From Halomonas binhaiensis (GTDB lineage Bacteria; Pseudomonadota; Gammaproteobacteria; Pseudomonadales; Halomonadaceae): 64,000 nucleotides of DNA. Below, piece by piece: positions 1 through 11,821 of this stretch; the stretch's first letter is position 1, and each line of letters starts with the position of its first letter. The DNA lies in assembly GCF_008329985.2 (NCBI RefSeq), contig NZ_CP038437.2, positions 1,116,001-1,180,000 of the forward strand, in the 5' to 3' direction. Both the position numbers and the translations under genes were made by a program. Under the pieces are notes generated by a model that saw nothing but the letters and a program-made list of their open reading frames with translations, had not been told where the DNA came from and searched no databases.

Positions 1-2300
<2,300 letters not shown>

Positions 2301-2306
2301 CGTCTT

Positions 2307-4565
2307 ATGACCATGGATATTCAGGTGGCGGAGGGCGACGTCGAACGTCTGTCCCTGCGCGAATACACGGAGAAGGCCTACCTCGATTATTCGATGTACG
2401 TCATTCTCGACCGGGCGCTACCCCATATCGGCGATGGCATGAAGCCCGTGCAACGGCGCATCGTCTATGCCATGCGCGAGCTGTCATTGACGGCCAATGC
2501 CAAGTACAAGAAGTCCGCTCGCACCGTCGGCGACGTATTGGGTAAATTCCACCCCCACGGTGACAGTGCTTGCTACGAGGCCATGGTACTCATGGCCCAG
2601 TCATTCAGCTATCGCTATCCGCTGGTGGATGGCCAGGGCAACTGGGGAAGCCCGGACGATCCCAAGTCCTTTGCTGCCATGCGCTATACCGAAGCGCGCC
2701 TATCGCGCTTCTCTGAAGTCCTGTTGTCGGAACTTGGGCAGGGGACGGTGGACTGGACGCCGAATTTCGATGGCACCATGAATGAACCGGTGGTGCTGCC
2801 GGCGCGCTTGCCCCATGTGCTGCTCAATGGTGGCATGGGGATTGCCGTGGGCATGACCACGGATATTCCGCCGCATAATGTGCATGAAGTGGTCGAGGCC
2901 ACCTGCCAGGTATTGCGCAACCCGGGCGCGACCACTGCGGACTTGATGAAGCACCTGCCAGCACCGGACTTTCCCACCGAGGCCGAAATCATTACGCCCC
3001 GGGCCGATCTGCGCAAGATCTATGAAGCAGGTCGAGGCAGTGTCAAGCTGCGTGCTCGCTACATGCTGGAAGATGGCAATGTGGTGATCACGGCGCTGCC
3101 GTATCAAGTCAGTGGTGCCAAGGTGCTGGAGCAGATCGCCGCCCAGATGCAGGCCAAGAAGCTGCCTATGGTAGCGGATCTGCGTGATGAGTCGACCCAC
3201 GAGGATCCGACCCGACTGATCATCGAGCCGCGCTCCAACCGGATCGATATCGAAGCATTGATGGCGCACCTGTTCGCCACGACCGACCTGGAAAAGAACA
3301 TACGGGTCAACCTCAACGTCATCGGGCTCGATGGTCGCCCGCGAGTGATGCCGTTGCCCGAGTTGCTGGGCGAATGGCTCGATTTCCGTCGTACCACGGT
3401 ACGTCGGCGCCTGGAGCATCGCCTGGGCAAGGTGATGGACCGGCTGCATATCCTTGCAGGCTTGCTGATCGCATACCTCAATATCGATGAGGTCATCCGC
3501 ATCATTCGCGAGGAAGACGAGCCCAAGAGCGCCCTGATGGACGCTTTTGGCCTGTCCGATCGCCAGGCCGAGGCCATCCTCGAGTTGCGCTTGCGTCACT
3601 TGGCCAAGCTCGAGGAAATGAAGATTCGCACCGAGCAGGATGAGCTTGAGGAAGAGCGAAAGTACCTCGAGAAGCTGCTGGGTGATGCCGGAGCCATGAC
3701 CGATCTGATCGAGGAAGAGCTACGCAAGGCGGGTGAAGAGTATGGCGATGCGCGTCGCTCGCCGATCGTCGAGCGTGAAGAGGCCAAGGCGCTTTCCGAA
3801 GTCGAGCTGGTCGGTGCAGATCCGGTGACTGTCGTGCTTTCGGAAAAGGGCTGGATACGTGCGGCCAAGGGCCACGACATCGATCCGGAAGGGTTGTCCT
3901 ACAAGGCGGGAGACAAGTTTCACCTGGCGGCGCGAGGCAAGACCAACCAACCTCTGGTCTTACTGGATGACACTGGCCGAGCCTATACCTTGCCTGCTCA
4001 CCAATTGCCAAGTGCCCGTGGTCAGGGCGAGCCCGTTACCGGAAAGGTCAATGTGGTTGCCGGTGCGCACATGGCCGGGGTGATGCTGGCACCGCCGGAC
4101 ACTCGCTATCTGTTGGCTTCGGATGGCGGTTATGGTTTCGTGGCCAAGCTGGTCGAGCTGACTGGCAAGAACCGATCAGGTAAATCGATCCTGTCACTAC
4201 CTAATGGCTGCAATGTGCTGGCACCGGTGGAAGTGCCGGGTGGTGAAGAAGGCTTGAGCGTGGCGGCGGTATCCAATGAAGGGCGTCTGTTGCTGTTCCC
4301 GCTGGAGCAGTTGCCGGAGATGGCCAAGGGCAAGGGCAACAAGATGATCGACATTCCCGGGGCGCGGGCAGCGCGTCGCGAGGAATTCGTGCGTGACCTG
4401 GTGGTGTTGGCGCCAGGAGATTCCCTGGTGGTGCATTCCGGCAAGCGCAAGCTGACACTGAAAGGCGAAGAACTCGACTATTACCGTGGTGACCGCGGCA
4501 GACGCGGCAGCAAGTTGCCACGTGGCTTACAGAAAGTGGATCGCCTGGAGCGCCAGGAAGGATGA
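2307..4565 (+). CDS. parC: DNA topoisomerase IV subunit A
   Basis: DNA breakage and rejoining subunit of topoisomerase IV, 752 residues, the same length as E. coli ParC. The catalytic tyrosine is Tyr127 in RYTEARL. The quinolone-resistance region [11 protein letters not shown] (81-91) carries Ser87 and Glu91, which correspond to E. coli Ser80 and Glu84, so it shows no classical fluoroquinolone-resistance change. A coiled-coil region ([14 protein letters not shown]) near 450 precedes the C-terminal beta-pinwheel. ATG 2307 is used; a second ATG two codons in is also possible. The gene lies 6 bp after parE and 1 bp before serB, so the genes are probably cotranscribed. Confidence 0.96.
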   Translation: MTMDIQVAEGDVERLSLREYTEKAYLDYSMYVILDRALPHIGDGMKPVQRRIVYAMRELSLTANAKYKKSARTVGDVLGKFHPHGDSACYEAMVLMAQSFSYRYPLVDGQGNWGSPDDPKSFAAMRYTEARLSRFSEVLLSELGQGTVDWTPNFDGTMNEPVVLPARLPHVLLNGGMGIAVGMTTDIPPHNVHEVVEATCQVLRNPGATTADLMKHLPAPDFPTEAEIITPRADLRKIYEAGRGSVKLRARYMLEDGNVVITALPYQVSGAKVLEQIAAQMQAKKLPMVADLRDESTHEDPTRLIIEPRSNRIDIEALMAHLFATTDLEKNIRVNLNVIGLDGRPRVMPLPELLGEWLDFRRTTVRRRLEHRLGKVMDRLHILAGLLIAYLNIDEVIRIIREEDEPKSALMDAFGLSDRQAEAILELRLRHLAKLEEMKIRTEQDELEEERKYLEKLLGDAGAMTDLIEEELRKAGEEYGDARRSPIVEREEAKALSEVELVGADPVTVVLSEKGWIRAAKGHDIDPEGLSYKAGDKFHLAARGKTNQPLVLLDDTGRAYTLPAHQLPSARGQGEPVTGKVNVVAGAHMAGVMLAPPDTRYLLASDGGYGFVAKLVELTGKNRSGKSILSLPNGCNVLAPVEVPGGEEGLSVAAVSNEGRLLLFPLEQLPEMAKGKGNKMIDIPGARAARREEFVRDLVVLAPGDSLVVHSGKRKLTLKGEELDYYRGDRGRRGSKLPRGLQKVDRLERQEG

Positions 4566-4566
4566 C

Positions 4567-5772
4567 ATGACAAGACGAATCTTGATGCGTGCCACTGGTC
4601 AGGCACGGCCGGGACAATTGGCTGGCCTGGGCTGTGCACTGGCCAGAAGCGGAGCTCGGCTGCTGGATATCAACCAGAGCGTGACCTTCGGTATCCTGTC
4701 GCTTGAGGCACTGGTCGCCCTGGACCATGAAGCGGAGCTGGAGCAGGCATTGTCTGAAGTGGGCGATGAGCTTGGCCTGGATGTACAGGCTATTCAGATC
4801 AGTGCCGAGGAATATCATCGCTGGAGCGTGGATGCCAGCCAGCCTCGACTGATCATGACATTGCTGGCGCCGAAATTGCCGGCCGGCATTCTGGCGGAAG
4901 TCGGTGCCTTGACCGCTGAGCATGGCCTGACCGTTGAGCTGATTCATCGCCTGTCCGGGCGTGAGCCCCTGGATGGTGAAGCTCCCGAGCATGGCAGCTG
5001 CGTCGAATGCTGGCTGCGTGGAGAGGAGGTCGATGTCGAGGCGCTGCACGAGAAAGCCTTGGCATTGGGGGCTGCCCATGGGGTGGATATCGCTCTGCAG
5101 GAAGATTCCATCTGGCGCACTCATCGTCGATTGGTGTGCTTCGATATGGATTCGACCTTGATCAAGGCGGAAGTCATCGATGAGCTGGCGCGTCGTCATG
5201 GCGTCTACGATGAAGTGGCTGAAGTCACCGAGCGGGCCATGCGGGGAGAACTGGATTTCAAGCAGAGCTTCCGTGAGCGAATGTCCAAGCTCAAGGGGCT
5301 TGATGAATCCGTGTTGGCCGACATCGCGGCAGAGCTACCGCTGATGGATGGTGTCGAGACGCTGATGAAGCAGCTCAAGCGTCTGGGCTATCGTACGGCC
5401 ATCCTGTCCGGTGGCTTCACCTATTTTGCCGAATACCTGCAGGCGCGCCTGGGCTTCGATGAGATCCATGCCAATGAACTGGTCATCGAAAATGGCAAGG
5501 TGACGGGAGAGGTGCGTGAACCGATCGTCGATGCTGACCGCAAGGCACAATTGCTTCACGAGATTGCCGAGCGTCAAGGCATTCGCATGGAGCAGACCAT
5601 CGCGGTGGGAGATGGTGCCAACGACCTGAAGATGCTCGCTGCCGCAGGCCTTGGCATCGCTTTCCGTGCCAAGCCTCTGGTGCGCCAGCAGGCACGTCAT
5701 AGTATCTCGACATTGGGTCTGGATGCGGTGCTTTACCTGATCGGCTACCGTCAAGCCGACCTGGAGGCATAG
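4567..5772 (+). CDS. serB: Phosphoserine phosphatase SerB
   Basis: Last step of L-serine synthesis: hydrolysis of O-phosphoserine in the cytoplasm. The 401-residue protein has about 180 residues of ACT-like regulatory sequence ahead of a HAD phosphatase domain. HAD motif I is DMDST (Asp193 nucleophile, Asp195 acid/base), motif II is in ILSGGFTYF, and motif IV is GDGANDLKML. Start ATG 4567 lies 1 bp after the parC stop; an earlier in-frame GTG would run back into parC. The long N-terminus is typical of the Pseudomonas/Halomonas form, longer than E. coli SerB. The channel gene follows after 4 bp. Confidence 0.95.
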   Translation: MTRRILMRATGQARPGQLAGLGCALARSGARLLDINQSVTFGILSLEALVALDHEAELEQALSEVGDELGLDVQAIQISAEEYHRWSVDASQPRLIMTLLAPKLPAGILAEVGALTAEHGLTVELIHRLSGREPLDGEAPEHGSCVECWLRGEEVDVEALHEKALALGAAHGVDIALQEDSIWRTHRRLVCFDMDSTLIKAEVIDELARRHGVYDEVAEVTERAMRGELDFKQSFRERMSKLKGLDESVLADIAAELPLMDGVETLMKQLKRLGYRTAILSGGFTYFAEYLQARLGFDEIHANELVIENGKVTGEVREPIVDADRKAQLLHEIAERQGIRMEQTIAVGDGANDLKMLAAAGLGIAFRAKPLVRQQARHSISTLGLDAVLYLIGYRQADLEA

Positions 5773-5776
5773 CAGC

Positions 5777-6604
5777 ATGGCTGTAACTGCGAGCAACTGG
5801 CGTGGACGCTTCGAGCAACTGCGTGCCAACAAGCTGTTTGAGCTGGTTGTCATCGCCATCATCATCCTGTCGGCGCTGTTGATTGGGGCCAAGACCTACG
5901 AAGAAACCTCCCGTTTCCAGCAGGCTCTCGTGGTGCTGGATATGGGCGTCACCGCGTTTTTCCTGGTCGAGTTGCTGATTCGCATGGCAGCAGAGAGGCG
6001 CGTGCTCGACTTCTTCAAGAAGGGCTGGAATGTCTTCGATTTCCTGATCGTCGTCGCCAGCCTGGTGCCCTTGAACGACTCGGAAATGGTATTGCTGGCG
6101 CGTTTGCTGCGTATCTTCCGGGTCTTGCGTCTGGTATCGATGATTCCTGAACTACGCATCCTGATGGTGGCGTTGTTCAAGTCGATTCCCCGCATGGGCT
6201 ACGTGCTTCTGTTGATGTTCATCATCTTCTACATCTACGGTGCAGTCGGCAGCTTTCTGTTCGTGGACGTGGACCCCAAACTGTGGGGCAATATCTCTCT
6301 GGCCATGCTGACGCTGTTCCAGGTCGCAACTTTCGAGAGCTGGGCCACGGCAGTGCTCTATCCGGCCATGGAGCATTACCCATACGCATGGATCTACTTC
6401 CTGACCTTTATCTTCCTCAACGCTTTTGTCTTTCTGAACATGATGATCGGTATCGTTCTGGACGTCATGCAGAAGGAGAGCGTAGCTATTGAGCTGGAGA
6501 ATGGCGAAGGGGAAGCCGCGGAGCTTCATGGACTGCGAAGCGATGTGCGTGAGCTGCGCGACCAGCTCAACCGGATGGAATCGTTGTTGAAGGAGCGTAG
6601 TTGA
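5777..6604 (+). CDS. One-domain voltage-gated sodium channel (NaVBac family)
   Basis: The 275-residue membrane protein has the architecture of a single six-helix voltage-gated cation channel, the kind that assembles as a homotetramer. S1 is about 20-38. The S4 voltage sensor has arginines at every third position (R109, R112, R115, R118). The S5 helix is about 140-160. The pore loop carries the selectivity filter TFESWA (185-190), close to the TLESWA/TLESWS filters of bacterial sodium channels such as NaChBac. S6 is about 206-230, and the tail (248-272) has a heptad pattern consistent with a tetrameric coiled coil. Sodium selectivity is inferred from the Glu-Ser-Trp filter. It starts 4 bp after serB, so it is probably cotranscribed. 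A role in sodium or pH homeostasis of a halophile would fit but is not shown here. Confidence 0.9.
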   Translation: MAVTASNWRGRFEQLRANKLFELVVIAIIILSALLIGAKTYEETSRFQQALVVLDMGVTAFFLVELLIRMAAERRVLDFFKKGWNVFDFLIVVASLVPLNDSEMVLLARLLRIFRVLRLVSMIPELRILMVALFKSIPRMGYVLLLMFIIFYIYGAVGSFLFVDVDPKLWGNISLAMLTLFQVATFESWATAVLYPAMEHYPYAWIYFLTFIFLNAFVFLNMMIGIVLDVMQKESVAIELENGEGEAAELHGLRSDVRELRDQLNRMESLLKERS

Positions 6605-6779
6605 TGGAATGTCGCTGATTTACCTCATCAGCCTGTCATCCGCGTGACATGAGTGATCTTCCGCCTACTCAATTGAGAACTACGGTACTACCGCCGATGG
6701 GATAGGTACGTGGCTGTTGCTTGGCGCTAGCATGGACATGCAAGGCGTTAAGGGCGCTAAGCACCAAGGAAGGCGCATG

Positions 6780-6808
6780 GCCGGGAGGGATTCCTCCCGG
6801 CTTTTTTT
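6780..6808 (+). terminator. Rho-independent terminator downstream of the sodium channel gene
   Basis: A perfect 9-bp stem GCCGGGAGG/CCTCCCGGC with a GATT loop is followed by seven T (6802-6808). It lies 176 bp after the channel stop and can end the parE-parC-serB-channel transcript. It could equally end a short transcript starting in the 175-bp spacer. Confidence 0.88.
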
Positions 6809-6863
6809 GCGAGCGGCGAGCTGCCGGTGGCAAGTGTGGTGGGGGAGATGGTGATGGAGCGGT

Positions 6864-8162
6864 CTACAGCTCGAGTTCATCTGCCATGCAGTTGGCATAG
6901 AAGGTCACACTGGCTGGCCAGTCAGAGAACATGGCGCGAATGCCGATGTCTCGGGCCATGACATCCAGCGCCACCATTTTATCGCCTTCATTGTCGACGA
7001 CCGAGTCGATGGTCTGAAAATACCAGTCACCGTCCTCAGTCAGGGGGGCGGAGCGCTCGAAGGACCAGGCAATGATGTCGAGGCCTGCGGCTTTGGCTTG
7101 TTCAGCATAGGTGGATGGCACAATGGGCTTGTCGGGATCATCGTTGGCAGCCAGCAGCATCCACAGCGGAGGTGCCAGGATCTTGACCCCCATGTCAGCC
7201 AGTTCCTCCATCGAGGGCGACCAGGTGTCCGGGTTGGCGATGTTGAAGTCGGGTTGTGTGTCGCGATCATCCAGGAATACCGCCTGGTCACCGAAGTCGG
7301 TGTTGTCGACCCAGTAGCGAACATCATCGAGCAGGAAAGACTGGGGGAAGACATCTGACGGGTCGACGTCGGCGGCGACATACTCGTCAATCATCTTTTG
7401 TGCGTAGTCCTGCTGGGTCATGCCATCGAAAGGCATATCGACAGTCGGCGTCTTGAGTTCAGGGGTCATCTTCACGCCGAGGCTCTTGAACAGCTCGATG
7501 CTTTCGGCATGCGTCATCAAGGTTCCGGAGTTGGCCGCGTAAAGTTCCGTGCGCCAGGTTGGATTCCCGGCCAGGTAGTCATCCAGGGTCTTGGCCTCGG
7601 TGTTGACGCCATCCATGCGCCCTTCGAGTGTCTTGAACTCGGCCAGGGTGATATCGCTGGTGGAGCACATGATATCGGCGGCATTACTGAGATTGCCGGC
7701 GTCATCGAATGTTGGCGGCACACTGCACTTTTCGGCCAGCGGTGTTTCCAGGATATTGGTCGTGGAGTGCAGGTCGCTCTGGGAATGACGACAGACCAGT
7801 TCCTTGTCCTTGGTGAAAGCCACGTCACACTCCAGGACTCCGGCCCCCATGCGTGCGGCGGCCATGTAGGATTCCCGGGTGTGTTCCGGGAACATCAAGG
7901 GAGCGCCGCGGTGACCGATGGAGAAGTCACTGCGTTCATAGCTGTCCATGCTGGAAGCGCATTGTTGCAATTGAGTCTTGAGTTCGGCGGATTGAGCACT
8001 GTCCTCATCCATGTCATCGACGAGAAAGAAGGGGCGTGGCCCCAGCGTAACCGGCAACTGATCGATATCATCGACAACTTCATTCTCGGCAGAGGCATGG
8101 GCCGGACCAGCAAGGCTCACGACCAGCACGGGGAGCAAGGCAGCAGTCTTGGGCAGCTTCAT
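6864..8162 (-). CDS. Periplasmic glycerophosphodiester phosphodiesterase
   Basis: Predicted to hydrolyse glycerophosphodiesters to sn-glycerol 3-phosphate and an alcohol in the periplasm. The 432-residue product begins with a Sec signal peptide (about residues 1-25, ending AHASA). The GDPD catalytic pattern is present: HR at 84-85 in IGHRGAP, EH at 93-94 in FPEHT, metal ligands E111 and D113 in ECD, and His126. The start at 8162 is preceded by an AAGGA Shine-Dalgarno; an upstream in-frame start at 8210 would bury the signal peptide. The length is above E. coli GlpQ (about 360), with an insert around residues 130-200. The glycerol phosphate would feed the GlpD/GpsA branch encoded elsewhere in the window. 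Confidence 0.88.
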   Translation of the reverse strand: MKLPKTAALLPVLVVSLAGPAHASAENEVVDDIDQLPVTLGPRPFFLVDDMDEDSAQSAELKTQLQQCASSMDSYERSDFSIGHRGAPLMFPEHTRESYMAAARMGAGVLECDVAFTKDKELVCRHSQSDLHSTTNILETPLAEKCSVPPTFDDAGNLSNAADIMCSTSDITLAEFKTLEGRMDGVNTEAKTLDDYLAGNPTWRTELYAANSGTLMTHAESIELFKSLGVKMTPELKTPTVDMPFDGMTQQDYAQKMIDEYVAADVDPSDVFPQSFLLDDVRYWVDNTDFGDQAVFLDDRDTQPDFNIANPDTWSPSMEELADMGVKILAPPLWMLLAANDDPDKPIVPSTYAEQAKAAGLDIIAWSFERSAPLTEDGDWYFQTIDSVVDNEGDKMVALDVMARDIGIRAMFSDWPASVTFYANCMADELEL

Positions 8163-8696
8163 CTTGTCATTCCTTAACAGCACAGAAAGTGGGTGCAAAA
8201 TGGCGCGCATCAGTCTAACTGGACACCTGTGACAAGGTGATGGCAGTGCGAAGATGCGACATCAAACCATCAGCATAGTTGACAAGAACCTTCAGTCCTG
8301 ATTTTCTATGGGGTATGGACATGACATATCGCAACTTCGATCTAGACCTACGACTACTAGCCCACCACTGAAATGTGTGCTGGGCGATGCCTCTTGCGTC
8401 GCCATTTGTCAGGTTTAATCGAGGTTGTTTACATGTCTTCCACCACTGCTCGCCACGCCATGAACGTTCGTTGTGTTCAAGTTATCGGTGCCAGCCGCCG
8501 ACATTGTGTCGCTGCTCGCCATATCGTCGCGAGCGCAGTAACGCCAAACGCAGCAATGCCCGTCGACGTCACTACTGCTGCTACTGAATTTCACAGCGCC
8601 CCACCTGCCATTTGCAGGTGGGGCGTTTCCGTTTCTAGACCTTGTGTTTCAAGGTTTTTCATCTGATTCGCTGCACACGACCTGGAGAATGCCGCC
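8163..8696. other. Divergent intergenic region between the phosphodiesterase gene and leuA
   Basis: This 534-bp stretch contains no gene I can support. It holds a TTGACA at 8279-8284 on the plus strand, which may be a -35 element although no convincing -10 lies 16-18 bp downstream. It also holds the leuA leader with its strong hairpin, listed separately. A 77-codon open frame from ATG 8433 runs through the hairpin and contains no leucine codon at all. A second frame ends with a stop at 8585-8587, just ahead of the hairpin. I do not call either a gene. Confidence 0.5.
8597..8628 (+). promoter_or_regulatory. Attenuator-like hairpin in the leuA leader
   Basis: A perfect 12-bp inverted repeat CGCCCCACCTGC/GCAGGTGGGGCG (8597-8608 and 8614-8625) with a CATTT loop is followed by TTTCCGTTTCT. 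It ends about 70 bp before the leuA start, in the position of a transcription attenuator. Leucine attenuators normally have a leader peptide with a run of leucine codons. I find no such run; the nearest candidate is a 12-codon TTG-start micro-ORF at 8425-8463 with three CTN codons. The hairpin itself is clear; the attenuator role is inferred. Confidence 0.6.
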
Positions 8697-10403
8697 ATGA
8701 TGCTCAACGATCCCTCGAAGAAATATCGCCCCTTTGTCGCTGTCGATATCCCTGATCGCCAGTGGCCCAATCGCCGTATCGAGACACCCCCGATGTGGTG
8801 CAGTGTCGACCTGCGCGATGGCAACCAGGCGCTGATCGATCCGATGGATCTGGAACGCAAGCAACGTTTCTTCGACATGCTGGTCAAGATCGGTTTCAAG
8901 GAGATTGAAGTCGGCTTTCCGTCCGCTTCCCAGACCGATTTCGACTTCGTGCGCGACCTGATCGAAAATGGCAAGGTTCCTGATGATGTCACCATCCAGG
9001 TCCTGACACAGGCGCGTCCGCACCTCATCGAGCGCACATTCGAGTCGCTCAAGGGAGCCAAGAACGCGATCGTGCACGTGTACAATGCCACGGCCCCGGT
9101 GTTCCGCCGGGTGGTCTTCAATGTCAATCGCAGCGAGTGCATCGATATTGCTGTCACCGCCACACGCCAGATTCGCGAGTTGATGGATGCGGCTCCGGAA
9201 ACCCACTGGACCTTCCAGTATTCTCCAGAGCTGTTTACCAACACCGAGATGGATTTTGCGGTAGAGATTGTCAATGCCGTGAGCGAGACCTACGGTGCCA
9301 CGGCGGACAAGAAGATGATCGTCAACCTGCCGGCAACGGTGGAATGCGCTACGCCCAACAATTATGCCGATCAGGTGGAATGGTTCTGTCGCAACGTGGC
9401 GCATCGCGACCACCTCATCGTCAGCGTGCATCCGCACAATGATCGTGGCACGGGCGTTGCTGCTGCTGAGCTGACCGTGATGGCTGGCGCCGATCGAGTC
9501 GAGGGCACCTTGTTCGGCAATGGCGAGCGCACCGGTAATGTCGATATTGTCACGCTGGCCATGAATCTCTATACCCAGGGTGTACATCCGGGACTGGACT
9601 TCTCCAACATCACCCCGATCATGCGCGAGGTCGAGTATTGCAACCAGTTGCCGGTTCATCCTCGCCATCCTTATGTCGGGGACCTGGTGTTCACTGCCTT
9701 CTCTGGCTCTCACCAGGACGCGATCAAGAAAGGCATGGCGATGCGCAAGGATGATCCGGATGGCGTCTGGGAAGTGCCTTACCTGCCGATCGACCCGCTC
9801 GATGTGGGACGCAGCTATGAGGCAGTGATCCGGGTCAACAGCCAGTCCGGCAAGGGCGGTGTCTCATACCTGCTCGAGCAGGAACATGGCATCGAGCTGC
9901 CGCGTCGTCTGTCCATGGAGTTCAGCACGGTGGTGCAGGAAGTGGCTGATCGGATTGGCAAGGAAATCACTTCCAAGATGATCTATCAGGCTTTTGTTGA
10001 TGAATATCTGGAGCAGAAGACGCCGCTCGAGCTGGTCAGCCATCGCCTGTTCTCCGAGCCAGATAGCCCTGTCGTCACCATGGAGGCCTGCATCAGCAAG
10101 AATGGTGAGCGCCAGACCATCACCGGGCAGGGCAACGGCCCGCTGGCGGCATTCATCAAGGCACTGGCGGGTGAAGGTCATAACGTCGAGATCATCGACT
10201 ATCACGAGCACGCACGTGGCCAGGGCTCTGATGCTGAAGCCATCGCCTATGTGGAGGTGCGCATCAATGGTGAAGCCGTGTTCGGTGTGGGTAGCGACGA
10301 AAGCATCACCAGCGCTTCCATCAAGGGAGTGCTGAGTGCCATCAACCGCCAGCTTTCCACGGCTGAAGTTGCCGCCAACGTGACGGCAGAAACCGTCGTC
10401 TGA
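8697..10403 (+). CDS. leuA: 2-isopropylmalate synthase
   Basis: First committed step of leucine synthesis: acetyl-CoA plus 2-oxoisovalerate gives 2-isopropylmalate. The 568-residue protein is the long LeuA form found in pseudomonads and relatives. The TIM-barrel catalytic motif DLRDGNQAL lies near residue 40 and the metal-binding HPHND motif near 245. The last 130 or so residues form the LeuA regulatory domain for leucine feedback. ATG 8697 is preceded by GGAG at a 9-bp spacing; the next codon is also ATG, so the start is certain only to within 3 bp. The gene stands alone, with a leader hairpin upstream and a terminator about 80 bp downstream. Confidence 0.95.
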   Translation: MMLNDPSKKYRPFVAVDIPDRQWPNRRIETPPMWCSVDLRDGNQALIDPMDLERKQRFFDMLVKIGFKEIEVGFPSASQTDFDFVRDLIENGKVPDDVTIQVLTQARPHLIERTFESLKGAKNAIVHVYNATAPVFRRVVFNVNRSECIDIAVTATRQIRELMDAAPETHWTFQYSPELFTNTEMDFAVEIVNAVSETYGATADKKMIVNLPATVECATPNNYADQVEWFCRNVAHRDHLIVSVHPHNDRGTGVAAAELTVMAGADRVEGTLFGNGERTGNVDIVTLAMNLYTQGVHPGLDFSNITPIMREVEYCNQLPVHPRHPYVGDLVFTAFSGSHQDAIKKGMAMRKDDPDGVWEVPYLPIDPLDVGRSYEAVIRVNSQSGKGGVSYLLEQEHGIELPRRLSMEFSTVVQEVADRIGKEITSKMIYQAFVDEYLEQKTPLELVSHRLFSEPDSPVVTMEACISKNGERQTITGQGNGPLAAFIKALAGEGHNVEIIDYHEHARGQGSDAEAIAYVEVRINGEAVFGVGSDESITSASIKGVLSAINRQLSTAEVAANVTAETVV

Positions 10404-10410
10404 ACAAGAG

Positions 10411-10487
10411 CTGTAAGCGGTAAGTGAATAAGCCATAAGCTTCAAGCTTCAAGCTGTAAGCCATGAGCTTGGAGTGATAAGTGAAAG
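10411..10487. repeat. Degenerate 7-bp repeat run downstream of leuA
   Basis: Read in sevens from 10411, the sequence falls into units ctgtaag, cggtaag, (tgaataag, 8 bp), ccataag, cttcaag, cttcaag, ctgtaag, ccatgag, cttggag, tgataag, tgaaag. The pattern is C-N-N-N-A/T-A-G. The unit cggtaag is the exact reverse complement of cttaccg, the unit of the perfect array 70 bp downstream, so the two runs appear to be one family in opposite orientations. It begins 8 bp after the leuA stop. Confidence 0.75.
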
Positions 10488-10520
10488 CCCCTGCACAGTG
10501 AAACGTCAGGGGCTTTCTTG
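10483..10520. terminator. Bidirectional terminator between leuA and epmB
   Basis: An 11-bp perfect stem GAAAGCCCCTG (10483-10493) / CAGGGGCTTTC (10507-10517) with a 13-nt loop. The stem has A residues on its 5' side and T residues on its 3' side, so it can act on both strands. It would end leuA on the plus strand and epmB (minus strand) at its far end. Confidence 0.75.
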
Positions 10521-10558
10521 TGTTGTTGCATGGGCTCGGCCCTGGCGCAATACTGCTG

Positions 10559-10670
10559 GCTTACCGCTTACCGCTTACCGCTTACCGCTTACCGCTTACC
10601 GCTTACCGCTTACCGCTTACCGCTTACCGCTTACCGCTTACCGCTTACCGCTTACCGCTTACCGCTTACC
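10559..10670. repeat. Perfect tandem array, 16 copies of GCTTACC
   Basis: Sixteen uninterrupted identical 7-bp units occupy 112 bp, followed by a partial unit GCTT. The array ends 5 bp before the epmB stop codon, in the convergent leuA/epmB spacer. Because 7 is not a multiple of 3, all three frames translate to the same cycling peptide (LTAYRLP), so open frames crossing it are artefacts. Such arrays usually vary in copy number through slippage. Confidence 0.97.
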
Positions 10671-10675
10671 GCTTG

Positions 10676-11716
10676 TCAAAGCGGTGTCTTGCTTGCCCCG
10701 CCAGGGACTTCTCGGACCAGGGCCGGCATCAGGAAGCCGGGAAGCCGTGTGCGCAGTTCTGCAACGAGCTGCTGGGCTCTTGCGTCATCCACATCGAAGT
10801 GGGCAGCACCGACCACCGGGTCGAAGGCGTGCAGGTAGTAGGGCAGGATGCCGGCCTCGAACAGGCGCTCGGACAACTGTTCCAGGGAATCCACATCATC
10901 ATTGACCCCGCGCAGGATGACGCTCTGGTTGAGCAAGGTGACGCCAATGTGGCGCAGGCGGTTGCAGGCGGCGATCACGGCATCGTCGATCTCGTTGGCA
11001 TGGTTGATGTGCAATACCATGACCTTCTGCAGGCGCGTACTGGCCAGCCAATCAAGCAGGGCGCCATCGACACGATCAGGGATCACGACGGGGAGACGGC
11101 TATGCAGGCGCAGCCGCTTGAGGTGGGGAATGGCGTCAAGTCGCTCGACCAGCCAGGCCAGTTGACGATCACTGGCGGCCAGTGGATCGCCTCCGGACAG
11201 GATGGCTTCACGCAGTTGTGGGTCGGCACGTAGATAATCCAGCGACTCGTCCCATTGTGCCCGGGATGGTGCGTTGTCGTGGTAAGGAAAATGGCGACGA
11301 AAGCAGTAGCGACAGTTGATAGCGCAGGTCGGGCTGGCGATCAACAGTACTCGGCTGGCGTATTTGTGTATCAGTCCTCGACGGGCAGTATGTTCGGCTT
11401 CATCCAGGGGGTCGGTAACATATCCGGGGGAGATGTCGCTTTCTGCTTCCAGTGGTAATACCTGGCGCAGCAAGGGGTCGGCAGGGTCGCCGGGGTGCAT
11501 GCGTCTGGCAAAGGCTTCCGGCACGCGAACCTCGAACAGGGCGTGTCCGCTTTCGGCACCAGGCAGTAGTGATGGGTCAAGCCCAAGACGTTGGCACAGA
11601 GCCCTGGGGTCACGAATGGCACCTGCAAGTTGACGCTGCCATGCCCCTGTCTCGGGCAAGTCCCTGTCACCCGGGGGCTGCGAGCAATGTAAAAGCATGG
11701 GGCTTCGGGTTATCAT
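10676..11716 (-). CDS. epmB: EF-P-(R)-beta-lysine lysyltransferase partner: L-lysine 2,3-aminomutase EpmB
   Basis: Radical SAM, PLP-dependent enzyme that converts L-lysine to (R)-beta-lysine for attachment to elongation factor P. The 346-residue product has the radical SAM cysteines C131, C135 and C138 in CAINCRYCFRRH, the SGGDPL motif near 180, and a C-terminal SKTPL typical of the family. ATG 11716 is chosen because the product then aligns with E. coli EpmB in length; the open frame continues upstream into efp without family similarity. It is divergent from efp, with 105 bp between the starts. The next genes, efp and epmA, complete the modification system. Confidence 0.92.
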   Translation of the reverse strand: MITRSPMLLHCSQPPGDRDLPETGAWQRQLAGAIRDPRALCQRLGLDPSLLPGAESGHALFEVRVPEAFARRMHPGDPADPLLRQVLPLEAESDISPGYVTDPLDEAEHTARRGLIHKYASRVLLIASPTCAINCRYCFRRHFPYHDNAPSRAQWDESLDYLRADPQLREAILSGGDPLAASDRQLAWLVERLDAIPHLKRLRLHSRLPVVIPDRVDGALLDWLASTRLQKVMVLHINHANEIDDAVIAACNRLRHIGVTLLNQSVILRGVNDDVDSLEQLSERLFEAGILPYYLHAFDPVVGAAHFDVDDARAQQLVAELRTRLPGFLMPALVREVPGGASKTPL

Positions 11717-11821
11717 GCGTGCCACCCATAAATGCGAGCGAGGGATGCACCCTCGCGAAATGTCAGTCGTGTGCTGCCCTGCATTGAGTGCGGGGCCAGG
11801 CACCAAGAGGAATGAGAAGTC

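Noticed and set aside
2547..2580. Fluoroquinolone-resistance substitutions in ParC
   Set aside because: Ser87 and Glu91 are the susceptible-type residues at the positions equivalent to E. coli 80 and 84.
8373..8666. Open frames in the leuA leader, including one of 97 codons
   Set aside because: They run through or stop just before the hairpin, have no good ribosome-binding site and no recognisable family; treated as leader sequence only.
10474..11233. Three overlapping plus-strand open frames crossing the heptad array, all with an LTAYRLP repeat
   Set aside because: The peptide repeat is a by-product of the 7-bp units, and the rest is the complement of epmB.
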